Origin: 73-13 sp035555435
GTDB taxonomy: Bacteria; Actinomycetota; Actinomycetes; Actinomycetales; Microbacteriaceae
Direction of reading: 5' to 3'
Length of the DNA: 64,000 nt
Assembly (NCBI GenBank): GCA_035555435.1
Contig: DATMGN010000008.1
Location: 1 to 64,000 of the forward strand
Below the pieces are notes generated by a model. The model was not told the origin of the DNA. It made no database searches and saw only the letters and a list, made by a program, of their open reading frames with translations. The position numbers and the translations under genes were made by a program. Within the stretch, counting starts at the first letter, position 1; the number at the start of each line of letters is the position of its first letter. Below, piece after piece: positions 55,378 through 64,000 of this stretch.

Positions 55378-56163
55378 TCAGGCCTGGACGCGCAGCGGCC
55401 CGCGGTGGATCTTGTACTGGGCCGACTGCGCGACCGGCTTGACCGTCACGAGGTCGAGGTCGATGTGCGCCGGGCGCGAGCAGGCGTGCACGATCTCGAC
55501 CGCGACATCGTCGGCGCTCAGCTCGTGGACGCCCTCGTACACGGCGTCGGCCCGCGCCTGATCGCCCTCGAAGCGCACGAGCGAGAACTCGGTGCTGACC
55601 ATTCCCGGCGCCACCTCGATGACGCGGATCGGCTCGCCCGAGAGCTCGAGCCGCAGCACCGCGTTGACCGCTCGCGCCGCGAACTTCGCCGCGTTGTAGC
55701 CGCCGCCCTGCTCGTAGGGCGTGTAGGCGGCGACGGAGGTGATGTTGACGATGCTCGCCGCATCCTCGACCGTGACGCCCGGCGAGTCGGCGACGCTGCG
55801 ACGGAGGACCGGGAGCATCGCGGCGGTGACGAGCTTGAGCCCGATGACGTTGACCTCGTACATGCGACGCCACTCGTCGGCGGAGGAGTGCTCGACGCTC
55901 CCGAGGCCGAAGGCGCCGCCGGCGTTGTTGACGAGCACATGCGCCCCGCCGAGCTCCTCGGCGCGCGCGGCGATCCGTGCGGCGTCCGCCTCGATCGTGA
56001 CGTCGGCGGTGAGCACCTCCGCGCCGGTCTCGGCCGCGAGCGCCTCGAGCCGCTCGGTGCGCCGGGCGACGCCGAGCACCTCCCACCCCGCAGCTCGGAA
56101 CCGGCGGACCGTCGCCGCCCCGATCCCGCTCGACGCACCCGTGACTACCGCTCGCCGCACCAT
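55378..56163 (-). CDS. short-chain dehydrogenase/reductase
   Basis: A 261-aa classical SDR oxidoreductase. The nucleotide-binding TGASSGIGAATVRRF begins near residue 8. The arginines in GVARRTERLEAL suggest NADP(H) preference. VNNAGGAFGLGSVEHSSADE includes the NNAG motif. The catalytic Ser and Tyr-Lys lie in IVNITSVAAYTPYEQGGGYNAAKFAARA. The start is ATG 56163, preceded by GGAAGG. Its substrate is unknown. It lies 19 bases downstream of the first DHA2 MFS gene in the same direction and may be co-transcribed with it. Confidence 0.9.
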   Translation of the reverse strand: MVRRAVVTGASSGIGAATVRRFRAAGWEVLGVARRTERLEALAAETGAEVLTADVTIEADAARIAARAEELGGAHVLVNNAGGAFGLGSVEHSSADEWRRMYEVNVIGLKLVTAAMLPVLRRSVADSPGVTVEDAASIVNITSVAAYTPYEQGGGYNAAKFAARAVNAVLRLELSGEPIRVIEVAPGMVSTEFSLVRFEGDQARADAVYEGVHELSADDVAVEIVHACSRPAHIDLDLVTVKPVAQSAQYKIHRGPLRVQA

Positions 56164-56182
56164 GCGGACCACCTTCCCATCT

Positions 56183-57598
56183 CTACCCGTGGAACTCCGG
56201 AAGTCGCTTCGGCAGCGTGAACACGAGCGCGAACGCGAGGATCGCGAGCACCGCGCCCACACCGACGGCGGCGACGACGCCGGCACTCGCCCCCGTGCTC
56301 GCGCTCACCCCGAAGAAGGTCGCCGCGACGATCGCGATGCCGATCGCGGCGCCGAGCCGCTGGACCGTGGAGACGACGCCCGATGCGGCGCCGGCCTCGG
56401 CGGGATCGACCGTCGCGACGATGAACTGCGTGTTCGGCGCGATGAAGAACCCGGTGCCGAAGCCGATGATCACGGTCGGCGCGAGGACCGTCAGCCAGTC
56501 GGTGTGCTCGGCCGGCACGAGCAGCACGACGCCGCCGAGCCAGAGCAGCCCGAGCGCGACGGCGGCCGCGCCCACGACGAGGACGCCGCGGCCGAAGCGA
56601 TGCGTCGCGCGCTCGCTGATGACGGCGCCCACGGCGCTCGCGAGCGCGTTCGGGACCATCATGAGTCCCGTCTCGAGCGCCGAGTAGCCGAGCGCGTTCT
56701 GCCAGTAGATGGACAGCACGAAGAAGATCGCGGTGAAGGCCGCGAAGAAGGCCGTGCCGTTGACGACCCCGCCCGTGAACGAGCGGTGCGCGAAGAGCCG
56801 CGGCGGCACGAGCGGCGCCCGATCGCCGCGCTCGACCCGGCGCTCCCAGGCGAAGAACCCGACGAGCACCGCCGCCCCGATGCCGACGAGCCCCCACGTC
56901 CAGGCGGGCCAGCCGCCCTCCGAGGACTGCACGAGCGGGAGGATGATCGCGACGAGGCCGACGGTGACGAGGAGGATGCCGAACGGATCGAGCCCCGCGC
57001 GCTGCTGGCCCGGCACCCGGCCGCGCGGCAGCAGGGCGAGCCCGGCGGCGAAGAGCACGACGCCGATCGGCACGTTGATGAAGAAGATCCAGCGCCAGCC
57101 GCCCTCGGCGCCGAGCGTCTCGATCAGGATGCCGCCGACGAGCGGGCCGAGCGCGGTCGTCACGCCGATCACCGCGCCCATGAGCCCGAACGCGCGCCCG
57201 CGGGCCCGCCCCGAGTAGAGGACCTGGATGAACGACGTGACCGTCGGGTAGAAGATGCCGCCGCCGAGCCCCTGCACGATGCGGGCGACGACGAGCTCGT
57301 CGGCGCTGCCCGCGAGCCCGCACCACAGGCTCGCGAGCGTGAAGACGACGAGCCCCACGAGGAAGACGGGCTTGTGCCCGATGCGGTCGCCGAGCCGACC
57401 CGCGGGGATGAGCGAGATGCCGCTCGCGAGCGTGTAGCCCGTGACGATCCAGGACAGCTGCGCGTCGCTGGCGCCGAGGGAGGACTCGAAGGCGGGCAGC
57501 GCGACGTTGACGATGGTCGTGTCGAGCATGACCATGCAGATGCCGACGATGACGATCGCGAGTGCGAGGCCGCTTCGCCCCGCACCGCCCTTGGTCAC
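56183..57598 (-). CDS. MFS transporter, DHA2 family (14 TM), tandem paralogue 1
   Basis: A 471-aa drug-exporter-type membrane protein. Motif D is MVMLDTTIVNVALPAFESSL in helix 1 and motif A is AGRLGDRIGHKPVFLVGLVV. DHA2 features such as ARIVQGLGGGIFYPTVTSF and IGVTTALGPLVGGILIETLG follow. GTG 57598 follows TAGGCT (57610-57605) by six bases, so it has its own leaderless promoter. It is closely similar to the upstream gene 57652-59142, with matching motifs and length, indicating tandem duplication. Substrate unknown. Confidence 0.92.
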   Translation of the reverse strand: MTKGGAGRSGLALAIVIVGICMVMLDTTIVNVALPAFESSLGASDAQLSWIVTGYTLASGISLIPAGRLGDRIGHKPVFLVGLVVFTLASLWCGLAGSADELVVARIVQGLGGGIFYPTVTSFIQVLYSGRARGRAFGLMGAVIGVTTALGPLVGGILIETLGAEGGWRWIFFINVPIGVVLFAAGLALLPRGRVPGQQRAGLDPFGILLVTVGLVAIILPLVQSSEGGWPAWTWGLVGIGAAVLVGFFAWERRVERGDRAPLVPPRLFAHRSFTGGVVNGTAFFAAFTAIFFVLSIYWQNALGYSALETGLMMVPNALASAVGAVISERATHRFGRGVLVVGAAAVALGLLWLGGVVLLVPAEHTDWLTVLAPTVIIGFGTGFFIAPNTQFIVATVDPAEAGAASGVVSTVQRLGAAIGIAIVAATFFGVSASTGASAGVVAAVGVGAVLAILAFALVFTLPKRLPEFHG

Positions 57599-57651
57599 CT
57601 CGGCAGCCTATCGGCTCGCGTTCACTCCGACTTCACACTGGACCCGCTCGG

Positions 57652-59142
57652 TCAGCCGCCCGAGACGAGTTCGTCACGGCGTTCTGCCACCTGCTTCGGG
57701 AGCGCCCAGACCAGACAGAACGCGATGACCGCGCCGATCGCGGCCGACAGCAGCGCCCAGCGTGCGCTCGATGTGAACGCCGCGGCGAGGGCGGTTCGCA
57801 CCGCGGCCTCCCCCTGGGGTCCCGCCGCGGCGATCGCGCCGGTGTCGAGCGTGCCGAAGAGCACGGCGCCGACGATCGCGACGCCCGCGGCGGCGCCGAT
57901 GCGCTGGACCGTGTTGATGACGCCTTGGGCCGCGCCGGCCTCCTCGCGGGTCACCGTCGCGACGATGAACTGGATGTTCGGCGCGATGAAGCAGCCGTTG
58001 CCGAAGCCGGCGACGACGAGGGGCACGCAGATGAACCAGAGCGTCATCTGCGCGGGGTCGACGATCGAGACGACGAGCCAGAGGGCGATGAAGCCGACCG
58101 CGACGCTCGCGGTGCCGAGCACGAGCACCCCGCGGCCGAGCCGGCGCGAGAGGCGCTCACTGAGCGCGGCGCCGACGACCGCGCCGATCGAGAACGGCAG
58201 CACCGCGAGACCCGACTCGAGCGCGCTGTAGCCGAGTCCGGTCTGCCAGTAGAGCGCGATGACGAAGAAGATGCTCGTGAACGACGCGAAGTAGACGAAG
58301 CCGAGCAGCACACCGCCCGTGAACGAGGGGTGGGCGAAGAGCCGGGGCGGCACGAGCTGCGTGAGGCCGCGTCGGGCGCGGCGCAGCTCCCAGGCGCCGA
58401 ACGCGGCGAGCACGAGGGCGCCGAGCACCATCGAGACCCAGGTCCACCACGGCCAGTCGAGCTCCTCCCCCTCGATGAGCGGGACGAGGATCGCGACGAG
58501 GCCGAGCGCGACGAGCACGAGTCCCAAGCCGTCGAAGCCGCGCTCGCCGCGCCCTTCGGCGCCGCGCGGGAGCAGCACGATCGCGCCGACGAGCGCGAGG
58601 AGGCCGACCGGCAGGTTGACGAAGAAGATCCAGCGCCACCCGTCCTGCTCGCCGAACGCCTCGATGAGCAGGCCGCCGACGAGCGGGCCGATCGCGGTGA
58701 AGACGCCGATCGCGGCGCCGAGCACCGCGAAGGCGCGCCCTCGGGCGCGGCCGTCGAACAGCAGCTGGATGAACGCCCCGATCGCGGGGAAGAACAGGCC
58801 GCCGCCGAGGCCCTGGATGACGCGCGCGACGACGAGCTGGGTGCCGTCTGCCGCGAGGCCGCACCACAGGCTCGCGAGGGTGAAGAGCACGATGCCGGTG
58901 ACGAAGACGGTCTTGTGGCCGATGCGGTCGCCGAGTCGGCCCGCAGGGATGAGCGTGAGCCCGCCCGCGAGCGAGTAGCCGGAGACGATCCAGGCGAGCG
59001 TCGCCTCGTCGGCGCCGATCGACGCGCGCAGCGTCGGCAGTGCGACGTTGACGATCGTCACGTCGAGCATCATCATCGCCGCGCCGAGGATGAGGGACAC
59101 GAGCGCCGCCCGCGCCCGCAGCGGGGAGTTGGCCTGGGTCAC
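57652..59142 (-). CDS. MFS transporter, DHA2 family (14 TM), tandem paralogue 2
   Basis: A 496-aa DHA2 exporter closely related to its downstream neighbour. MMMLDVTIVNVALPTLRASI, AGRLGDRIGHKTVFVTGIVL, ARVIQGLGGGLFFPAIGAFI and WRWIFFVNLPVGLLALVGAI match almost position by position. Motif C has IGVFTAIGPLVGGLLIEAFG. GTG 59142 has TACGCT (59156-59151) eight bases upstream. Fifty-three bases and a separate promoter divide it from paralogue 1, so each copy can be expressed on its own. Substrate unknown. Confidence 0.92.
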   Translation of the reverse strand: MTQANSPLRARAALVSLILGAAMMMLDVTIVNVALPTLRASIGADEATLAWIVSGYSLAGGLTLIPAGRLGDRIGHKTVFVTGIVLFTLASLWCGLAADGTQLVVARVIQGLGGGLFFPAIGAFIQLLFDGRARGRAFAVLGAAIGVFTAIGPLVGGLLIEAFGEQDGWRWIFFVNLPVGLLALVGAIVLLPRGAEGRGERGFDGLGLVLVALGLVAILVPLIEGEELDWPWWTWVSMVLGALVLAAFGAWELRRARRGLTQLVPPRLFAHPSFTGGVLLGFVYFASFTSIFFVIALYWQTGLGYSALESGLAVLPFSIGAVVGAALSERLSRRLGRGVLVLGTASVAVGFIALWLVVSIVDPAQMTLWFICVPLVVAGFGNGCFIAPNIQFIVATVTREEAGAAQGVINTVQRIGAAAGVAIVGAVLFGTLDTGAIAAAGPQGEAAVRTALAAAFTSSARWALLSAAIGAVIAFCLVWALPKQVAERRDELVSGG

Positions 59143-59204
59143 GGCGGATCAGCGTAGACCCGCGCGGCTGAACACCGGAGTGTTACCTCCCGAGTCGGCG
59201 ATGT

Positions 59205-59256
59205 TTGCCCGCCGCCGCGCCGCTTTCTATGCTCTCTGAGAGTCGGCGAGCGCCGA
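59205..59256 (+). promoter_or_regulatory. metY promoter and adjacent dyad
   Basis: TTGCCC (59205-59210) and TATGCT (59228-59233) are 17 bp apart. TCGGCG/CGCCGA (59243-59248, 59251-59256) is a perfect dyad just past the likely start site and could be an operator. No SAM or cobalamin riboswitch elements are visible in the 142-bp upstream region. Confidence 0.5.
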
Positions 59257-59284
59257 TGCGAATCCCGACACGAAAGAGGAAGCC

Positions 59285-60601
59285 ATGTCCGACTGGGGCT
59301 TCGAGACCAAGCAGGTTCACGCCGGCGCCGCGCCCGACCCGACGACGCACGCCCGCGCGACGCCGATCTACCGGACGACCTCGTACGTGTTCGACTCGAC
59401 CGAGCACGCCGCGAAGCTCTTCGCGCTCGCGGAGTTCGGCAACATCTACACCCGCCTCATGAACCCGACGACCGATGTGCTCGAGCAGCGCGTCGCGGCG
59501 CTCGAGGGCGGCACGGCCGCCCTCGCGGTCGCGTCGGGCTCCTCGGCGATCACCTACGCCGTGCTCAACATCGCCTCGAGCGGCGACCACATCGTGTCCT
59601 CCTCGAGCATCTACGGCGGCACCTACAACCTCTTCAAGTACACGCTCGCGAAGCTCGGCATCGAGGTCACGTTCGTCGAGGACCAGGACGACGCCGCGGA
59701 GTGGGAGGCCGCCATCCGGCCGAACACGAAGCTGCTCTTCGCCGAGACGATCGGCAACCCGAGGATCAACGTGCTGGACATCGCGAAGGTCGCGGACATC
59801 GCCCACGCGCACGACCTCCCGCTCATCGTCGACAACACGATCGCGACGCCGTACCTCATCCGCCCGTTCGAGCACGGCGCCGACGTCGTCGTCCACTCCG
59901 CCACGAAGTTCCTCGGCGGCCACGGCACGGTCATGGCCGGCGTCATCGTCGACGGCGGCAAGTTCGCCTGGTCGCAGCACGTCGACAAGTTCCCGGGCCT
60001 GACCGAGCCGGACCCCTCGTACCACGGCGCGAGCTACACGACGGTGCTCGGCGACGCGATCGCGTACGTCATCAAGATCCGCGTCCAGCTGCTGCGCGAC
60101 ACGGGCGCGTCGCTCGCGCCCGACTCGTCGTTCTCCGTGCTCCAGGGCATCGAGACGCTGAGCCTGCGGATCGAGCGCCACACGCGCAACGCGCAGGAGA
60201 TCGCGGAGTGGCTCGAGAACCACCCCGACGTCGCGAGCGTCAACTACTCGGGCCTGCCGTCCAGCCCCTGGTACGAGGCGGCGAACCGCTACGCCCCCAA
60301 GGGCGTCGGCGCGGTCCTCTCGTTCGAGCTGAAGGGCGGCGTGGAGGCCGGCAAGGCGCTCGTGGAGAACGTCGAGCTGTTCAGCCACCTCGCCAACATC
60401 GGCGACGTGCGCAGCCTCATCATCCACCCCGCGTCGACGACGCACTCGCAGCTGACCCCTGAGCAGCAGCTCACGACCGGCGTCACGCCGGGCCTCGTGC
60501 GGCTCTCGGTCGGCATCGAGGACGTCGAGGACCTCAAGGCGGACCTCGAGCTCGGCTTCGCGGCCGCGCGCGCGAAGTCCGCGGCCTCCGCCGCGTCGTA
60601 G
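59285..60601 (+). CDS. metY: O-acetylhomoserine sulfhydrylase
   Basis: A PLP enzyme that makes homocysteine from O-acetylhomoserine and sulfide (direct sulfhydrylation). The 438-aa length and the sequence FETKQVHAGAAPDPTTHARA, YTRLMNPTTDVLEQRVAALE, SSSSIYGGTYNLFKYTL and the PLP-lysine motif HSATKFLGGHGTVMAG define the MetY group of Cys/Met metabolism enzymes. PASTTHSQLTPEQQLTTGVT is near the end. AAGAGGA precedes the ATG. metX, whose product supplies O-acetylhomoserine, follows after 56 bases. Confidence 0.95.
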   Translation: MSDWGFETKQVHAGAAPDPTTHARATPIYRTTSYVFDSTEHAAKLFALAEFGNIYTRLMNPTTDVLEQRVAALEGGTAALAVASGSSAITYAVLNIASSGDHIVSSSSIYGGTYNLFKYTLAKLGIEVTFVEDQDDAAEWEAAIRPNTKLLFAETIGNPRINVLDIAKVADIAHAHDLPLIVDNTIATPYLIRPFEHGADVVVHSATKFLGGHGTVMAGVIVDGGKFAWSQHVDKFPGLTEPDPSYHGASYTTVLGDAIAYVIKIRVQLLRDTGASLAPDSSFSVLQGIETLSLRIERHTRNAQEIAEWLENHPDVASVNYSGLPSSPWYEAANRYAPKGVGAVLSFELKGGVEAGKALVENVELFSHLANIGDVRSLIIHPASTTHSQLTPEQQLTTGVTPGLVRLSVGIEDVEDLKADLELGFAAARAKSAASAAS

Positions 60602-60657
60602 CGCTCGCGCGCGACCGGTCAGAATGGTCACACGCGGTCGAACGGGGGTGAGCTGAC

Positions 60658-61872
60658 ATGGACCACGGTCTTGGTTCCCTGTCGGAGGACTCCTACCCGT
60701 CCGCGTTCATCACCGACGCGAACGTCCGCGAGCTCGCGGGCAAGCCGCCCGCGACCGGCGGCTGGCGCGAGGGCGATCACCCCGGTGACCGGCGATTCGC
60801 GAGCCTCGGCGCGTTCGACTTCGAGCGCGGCGGCCGGCTGGCGAACCTCCGCGTCGCATACGAGACGTTCGGCACCCTCGATGCGGACCGCACCAACGCG
60901 GTCCTCGTCTGCCACGCCCTGACCGGCGACTCGCACATCACCGGCCAGGCCGGGCCGGGCCATCCGACGGGCGGCTGGTGGGCGGACGTCGTCGGACCGG
61001 GCCTGGCGCTCGACACCGACCGCTGGTTCGTCGTCGTGCCGAACATGCTCGGCGGCTGCCAGGGCACGACGGGTCCCGTGAGCTTCGCGCCGGACGGGCG
61101 CGAATGGGGGGCGCGCTTCCCGTTCACGACGATCCGCGACCAGGTCGCCGCGCAGGCCGCACTCGCCGACCACCTCGGCATCGATCGTTGGGCGCTCGTC
61201 GTCGGCGGCTCGATGGGCGGCATGCAGGCGCTCGAGTGGGGCGTCAGCGAGCCCGAGCGCGTCGAGCGGCTCGCGATCCTCGCGGCGCCCGCCATCACGA
61301 CCGCCGACCAGATCGCGCACAACGCACTCCAGGTCGAAGCGATCCACACCGATCCCGCGTTCAACGACGGCGACTACTACGAGGCGCTCGACGGCGACGG
61401 GCCGCACCGCGGTCTCGCGCTCGCCCGGCGCATCGCGCTCCTCGACTACCGCTCGCCGCACGAGCTCAACGAGCGCTTCGACCGCAGCTGGCAGTCCACC
61501 CGCTCACCGCTCGGCGAGGGCGGCCGCTACGCGGTGGAGTCCTACCTCGACTTCCAGGGCAACAAGTTCCCCCGTCGCTTCGACGCGAACAGCTACATCA
61601 CCGTCGCCACCGCGATGAGCTCGCACGACGTCGGCCGCGACCGCGGCGGGGTCGAGGCGGCGCTCGCGCGCGTCACCATGCCGACGCTCGTCCTCGCGAT
61701 CGACTCGGACCGGCTCTTCCCGGTTGCGGACCAGGAGCGCATCGCGGCGGCCGCGCCGGGGAACATCGACGGAACGCGCCCGCATCTGATCGAGAGCGAG
61801 TTCGGTCACGACGCGTTCCTCATCGAGTCCGACGTCGTGGGAGCCCAACTGCGCCGGCTGATCGCCCACTGA
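60658..61872 (+). CDS. metX: homoserine O-acetyltransferase
   Basis: Acetylates homoserine with acetyl-CoA, the first committed step to methionine. The 404-aa alpha/beta-hydrolase-fold enzyme has NAVLVCHALTGDSHITG, NMLGGCQGTTGPVSFAPDG and the nucleophile elbow GGSMGGMQALEWG with catalytic Ser. Asp in IDSDRLFPV and His in SEFGHDAFLIES complete the triad. The ATG is preceded by a G-rich site (GGGGGTGAGC). It forms an operon with metY and is followed by a terminator hairpin. Confidence 0.96.
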   Translation: MDHGLGSLSEDSYPSAFITDANVRELAGKPPATGGWREGDHPGDRRFASLGAFDFERGGRLANLRVAYETFGTLDADRTNAVLVCHALTGDSHITGQAGPGHPTGGWWADVVGPGLALDTDRWFVVVPNMLGGCQGTTGPVSFAPDGREWGARFPFTTIRDQVAAQAALADHLGIDRWALVVGGSMGGMQALEWGVSEPERVERLAILAAPAITTADQIAHNALQVEAIHTDPAFNDGDYYEALDGDGPHRGLALARRIALLDYRSPHELNERFDRSWQSTRSPLGEGGRYAVESYLDFQGNKFPRRFDANSYITVATAMSSHDVGRDRGGVEAALARVTMPTLVLAIDSDRLFPVADQERIAAAAPGNIDGTRPHLIESEFGHDAFLIESDVVGAQLRRLIAH

Positions 61873-61883
61873 GGCCCCGGGAT

Positions 61884-61910
61884 GCCGGGGACCGCGATGC
61901 GGCCCCCGGC
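61884..61910 (+). terminator. terminator hairpin after metX
   Basis: GCCGGGG (61884-61890) pairs with CCCCGGC (61904-61910), with inner ACCGC/GCGG pairing and a GAT loop, 12 bases past the metX stop. Nothing else stands out in the rest of the gap (61911-62034). Confidence 0.6.
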
Positions 61911-62034
61911 GTTGTCCCCCTGGGTGCAATGCCCCTCTGTCTCAGCACAGTAGTTCGAGTCCTCCCGCTCTGGACCGACCCCAGTAAGGGGGACAGCCGG
62001 GCTGCGCCGTCCTCTGGTGCATGATGAGAACGGC

Positions 62035-63192
62035 ATGGATCAGATCCAGGTGAAGCGCGACCGCCTGCTGCGGCAGGCGGCCAGGGTGTATGGCCTCGCG
62101 GGCCTCATCGCCGCCTTCGCGGTGCTCGCAACCCCCGCCTCGTGGGACCAGCTCGCGTTCTGGACGGCCATCCCGTTCTTCGTCATGGCGATCGTCTGCG
62201 CCACGATGCTGCAGAGCCGGCGGACGCTGCGCTGGGCGGGCGGTTTGCTCGCCTGCGCGATCGCGATCACGCTCCTCATCACGTTCGTCACGCCCGAGCA
62301 CTCCGGGTCTACGGGGCTCTCCCTTGTCCCCCTGCTCGGCGCCGCGGTGCCCGGCACGCTCATGGCCCTGCTCGCCTATCGGCTCGGCTGGTGCTGGTAC
62401 TGGCTCGGCTGCCTCGCCGGCATCGGGGCGGGCGCGATCGCGATCTCGCCGGCCAACCGACTCATCGTCGTCGGCGTGCTCGTGCTCGGCTGCGTGCTCG
62501 CGCACGCGGTCGGCTATCTGCTGTCCTCCTCGATCCCTCCGGCGCTGCGCCAGGTCGCCGAGGTGGGTCGGGCGCACCGGGCAGAACGCCAGGCGAGCGA
62601 GCTCGAGGCGCACCGCCGGCAGAACGCGCGACTGCTGCACGACACCGTCCTCGCAACGCTGACACTCCTCGCCCACTCCGGGCGCGGCGTGTCCGAGGAG
62701 GCCCTGCGGGAGCAGGCGCGCAACGACGCGCACCTGCTGCGCCAGCTGCGCCTCGGCGAGCCGCTCTTCGCGCTGCCGGAGGCGGGCTATCAGCCCGAGC
62801 TCGTCGAAGAGACGACCCTCGGCACGACGCTCGACTCCGTCAAGCAGCGCTTCGACCAGCTCGGGCTCGACGTGAGCTGGCACGGCTCGGCCCGGCTCAT
62901 GCTGCCGCCCGGCGTGCTCGACGGCTTCCTCTTCGCGATCAGCGAATGTCTGGAGAACGTCCGGCGCCACAGCGGCGTCGTGCTCGCGCACGTGACGATC
63001 ACCGAGGACGATCGTGTCGTGCGCGCGATGGTCACGGACGCGGGCCGCGGGTTCGAGGTCGACGCGGTCGGCAGCGAACGGCTCGGCATCAAGGAGTCGG
63101 TCGTCGCGCGGCTCGCCGAGCTCGGCGGCAGCGCACGGCTCTTCTCCTCGCCCGGCGCCGGCACGACCGTGCTCCTGGAGGTGCCGAGGTGA
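62035..63192 (+). CDS. sensor histidine kinase (NarL/HisKA_3-like)
   Basis: A 385-aa membrane kinase. About six helices occupy residues 15-175. A cytoplasmic dimerisation helix follows, with the likely phospho-accepting His in RQNARLLHDTVLATLTLLAH. The HATPase domain has the N box SECLENVRRHS, the G1 box VTDAGRGFEV and the G2-like region SSPGAGTTVLLEV. No response regulator is seen inside the window. ATG 62035 is used; GTG 62017 would add six residues. The stop overlaps the next GTG by 4 nt, so the two membrane proteins are coupled. Confidence 0.83.
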   Translation: MDQIQVKRDRLLRQAARVYGLAGLIAAFAVLATPASWDQLAFWTAIPFFVMAIVCATMLQSRRTLRWAGGLLACAIAITLLITFVTPEHSGSTGLSLVPLLGAAVPGTLMALLAYRLGWCWYWLGCLAGIGAGAIAISPANRLIVVGVLVLGCVLAHAVGYLLSSSIPPALRQVAEVGRAHRAERQASELEAHRRQNARLLHDTVLATLTLLAHSGRGVSEEALREQARNDAHLLRQLRLGEPLFALPEAGYQPELVEETTLGTTLDSVKQRFDQLGLDVSWHGSARLMLPPGVLDGFLFAISECLENVRRHSGVVLAHVTITEDDRVVRAMVTDAGRGFEVDAVGSERLGIKESVVARLAELGGSARLFSSPGAGTTVLLEVPR

Positions 63193-64000
63193 CGGCCATC
63201 GCGGAACGCGCGAGCGGCCGACGGCACGCCGCGATCGGCACGCGACGGCTTTGGCTCGGGACGACGATCATCCTCGCGTTCCAGATCGTCTTCAACTTCG
63301 CGAACACGATCGAGCGGCTCGACGTCTACCGCGACATCGTCCCGGTCTTCACCGGCTGGGCCGTGCTCATCGTCGTCGACGCCGCGATCGTCGTCGTCAC
63401 GCGCGTGCTCGGCGAGCACCTGCCGAACTGGCTCTTCGCCCTCTGGTACTCGGCGCTCGCCCTCGTGATCGCGCTCGATCTGACCGCATCGTGGGGCGCG
63501 CCCAACCCGGCCGACACGCTCACCGTCGGCCTGTCGGCGAGCCTCTCGCTCGTGCTCGCCCTCGTGACGCGCTCGACGCTCCAGATCTTCCTCTCGGCCG
63601 TCGGGCTCGCCGTCGGCACCGCCGTCGCATGGATCTTCATGGGCGGCTATCAGCAGACCGTCGTCCACGAGACGGTCTACACGCTCTGCGTCATGCTCTT
63701 CCCCGTGCTCGTCGCCGCGCTCATCACCGGCAGCTTCCGCCGCCTCATGCGGCGCGAGACCGAGGAGATGCTCTCCCACTCCGCGATCGCCGCTCCGCGG
63801 CTCACGGTGGGCATCGAGGCCTCCGAGCAGCTCGCCCGTCTCGACCTCGCCGCCGAGAGCCTGCTCAGCGCCGTCGCCGACGGCCGGATGCGTCTGCCGC
63901 TGACGGAGGAGGTCGCCCGGCGCGCCGGCAGCCTCGCGACGGAGCTGCGCCTGCACCTCCTGGAGAGCCGCAGCAAGACGTGGCTCGGCCTCGCGATCGA
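63189..64000 (+). CDS. membrane protein, kinase-partner type, 3' end cut by window
   Basis: At least 270 residues are visible. A basic start is followed by six predicted helices (about residues 20-180) and a cytoplasmic helical segment (RRLMRRETEEMLSHSAIAAP, LARLDLAAESLLSAVADGRM, EVARRAGSLATELRLHLLES) running off the window. Layout and position suggest a second sensor-kinase-like protein that may lack a canonical phospho-acceptor histidine, but the decisive ATPase part lies outside. It is translationally coupled to the kinase gene (GTGA). Confidence 0.6.
   Translation, partial: MTAIAERASGRRHAAIGTRRLWLGTTIILAFQIVFNFANTIERLDVYRDIVPVFTGWAVLIVVDAAIVVVTRVLGEHLPNWLFALWYSALALVIALDLTASWGAPNPADTLTVGLSASLSLVLALVTRSTLQIFLSAVGLAVGTAVAWIFMGGYQQTVVHETVYTLCVMLFPVLVAALITGSFRRLMRRETEEMLSHSAIAAPRLTVGIEASEQLARLDLAAESLLSAVADGRMRLPLTEEVARRAGSLATELRLHLLESRSKTWLGLAI

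Noticed and set aside
59143..59284. SAM or cobalamin riboswitch upstream of metY
   Set aside because: The 142-bp region lacks the conserved helices and boxes of those riboswitches; a normal -35/-10 promoter and a small dyad explain it.

Overview
The window is a gene-dense piece of a very GC-rich actinobacterial chromosome. The gene set points to a Microbacteriaceae-like organism. Supporting evidence is the high GC content, frequent GTG starts, an actinobacterial Nei1-type glycosylase, a GTP-dependent PEP carboxykinase beside a RamB-type regulator, a group II truncated haemoglobin, GatCAB, ClpS/DUF2017, and very frequent leaderless starts. The family is an inference; no rRNA or other marker is present to fix it. 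I see no prophage, insertion sequence, CRISPR array or clear pseudogene. No gene-free stretch exceeds 300 bases; the longest are 8338-8548 and 20456-20681, each holding a terminator-like hairpin.

Layout. 1-10.7 kb: base-excision glycosylase (cut by the window edge), rpiB, DUF2332, pepN, an MscS channel, truncated haemoglobin, two thioesterases and ettA. 10.8-17.4 kb: an accessory-looking block of exported or membrane proteins. It holds a solute-binding-like protein paired with a CorA-shaped membrane protein, a DUF6993-like lipoprotein, a polyglycine coiled-coil protein, a DNA-binding/ECF S-component fusion and a sortase-type surface protein. 17.5-23.7 kb: ssb, msrA, an EamA exporter with a putative leaderless leader peptide, tRNA-Arg(UCU), orn, tRNA-His(GUG), and clpS-DUF2017-metallopeptidase. 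23.7-30.4 kb: TPP-riboswitch-controlled thiB-thiP, an F420-type oxidoreductase, an MFS exporter, an FBP/FusB-like protein and small membrane proteins. 30.5-34.7 kb: gatB, then gatC-gatA, separated by two small genes. 34.7-43.5 kb: PadR-DUF1048, siderophore-interacting protein, MFS, ligA, a LuxR-META lipoprotein-ureohydrolase group, and mnmA. 43.5-53.3 kb: RamB-like regulator divergent from pckG, a TPM-domain protein with PspA, ung with an acetyltransferase, and MFS. 53.3-64 kb: a GntR-controlled ABC exporter, an SDR enzyme, two tandem DHA2-type MFS genes, metY-metX, and a sensor kinase with a membrane partner cut by the window end.

Gene expression signals. At least twenty starts, including the 10-codon leader ORF, are preceded by a TANNNT hexamer whose last base lies 6-7 nt before the ATG/GTG. 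The mRNA should therefore begin at the start codon. This pattern was used to choose several starts (pepN, gatB, ligA, the FBP protein, an MFS gene). At three divergent junctions the two hexamers overlap head-to-head as ANNNTANNNT and form compact bidirectional promoters. Leadered genes instead carry strong Shine-Dalgarno sequences (glbO, padR, the GntR gene, ssb, metY). Co-transcribed genes commonly overlap by 4 nt (ATGA/GTGA).

The most unusual items are the solute-binding/CorA-like gene pair, the HTH-ECF fusion, the proline-rich leader ORF before the EamA gene, an interleaved inverted repeat (possible pseudoknot) before the polyglycine gene, a thiamine transporter operon without an ATPase gene, and well-defined operator candidates at padR, gntR and ramB/pckG.
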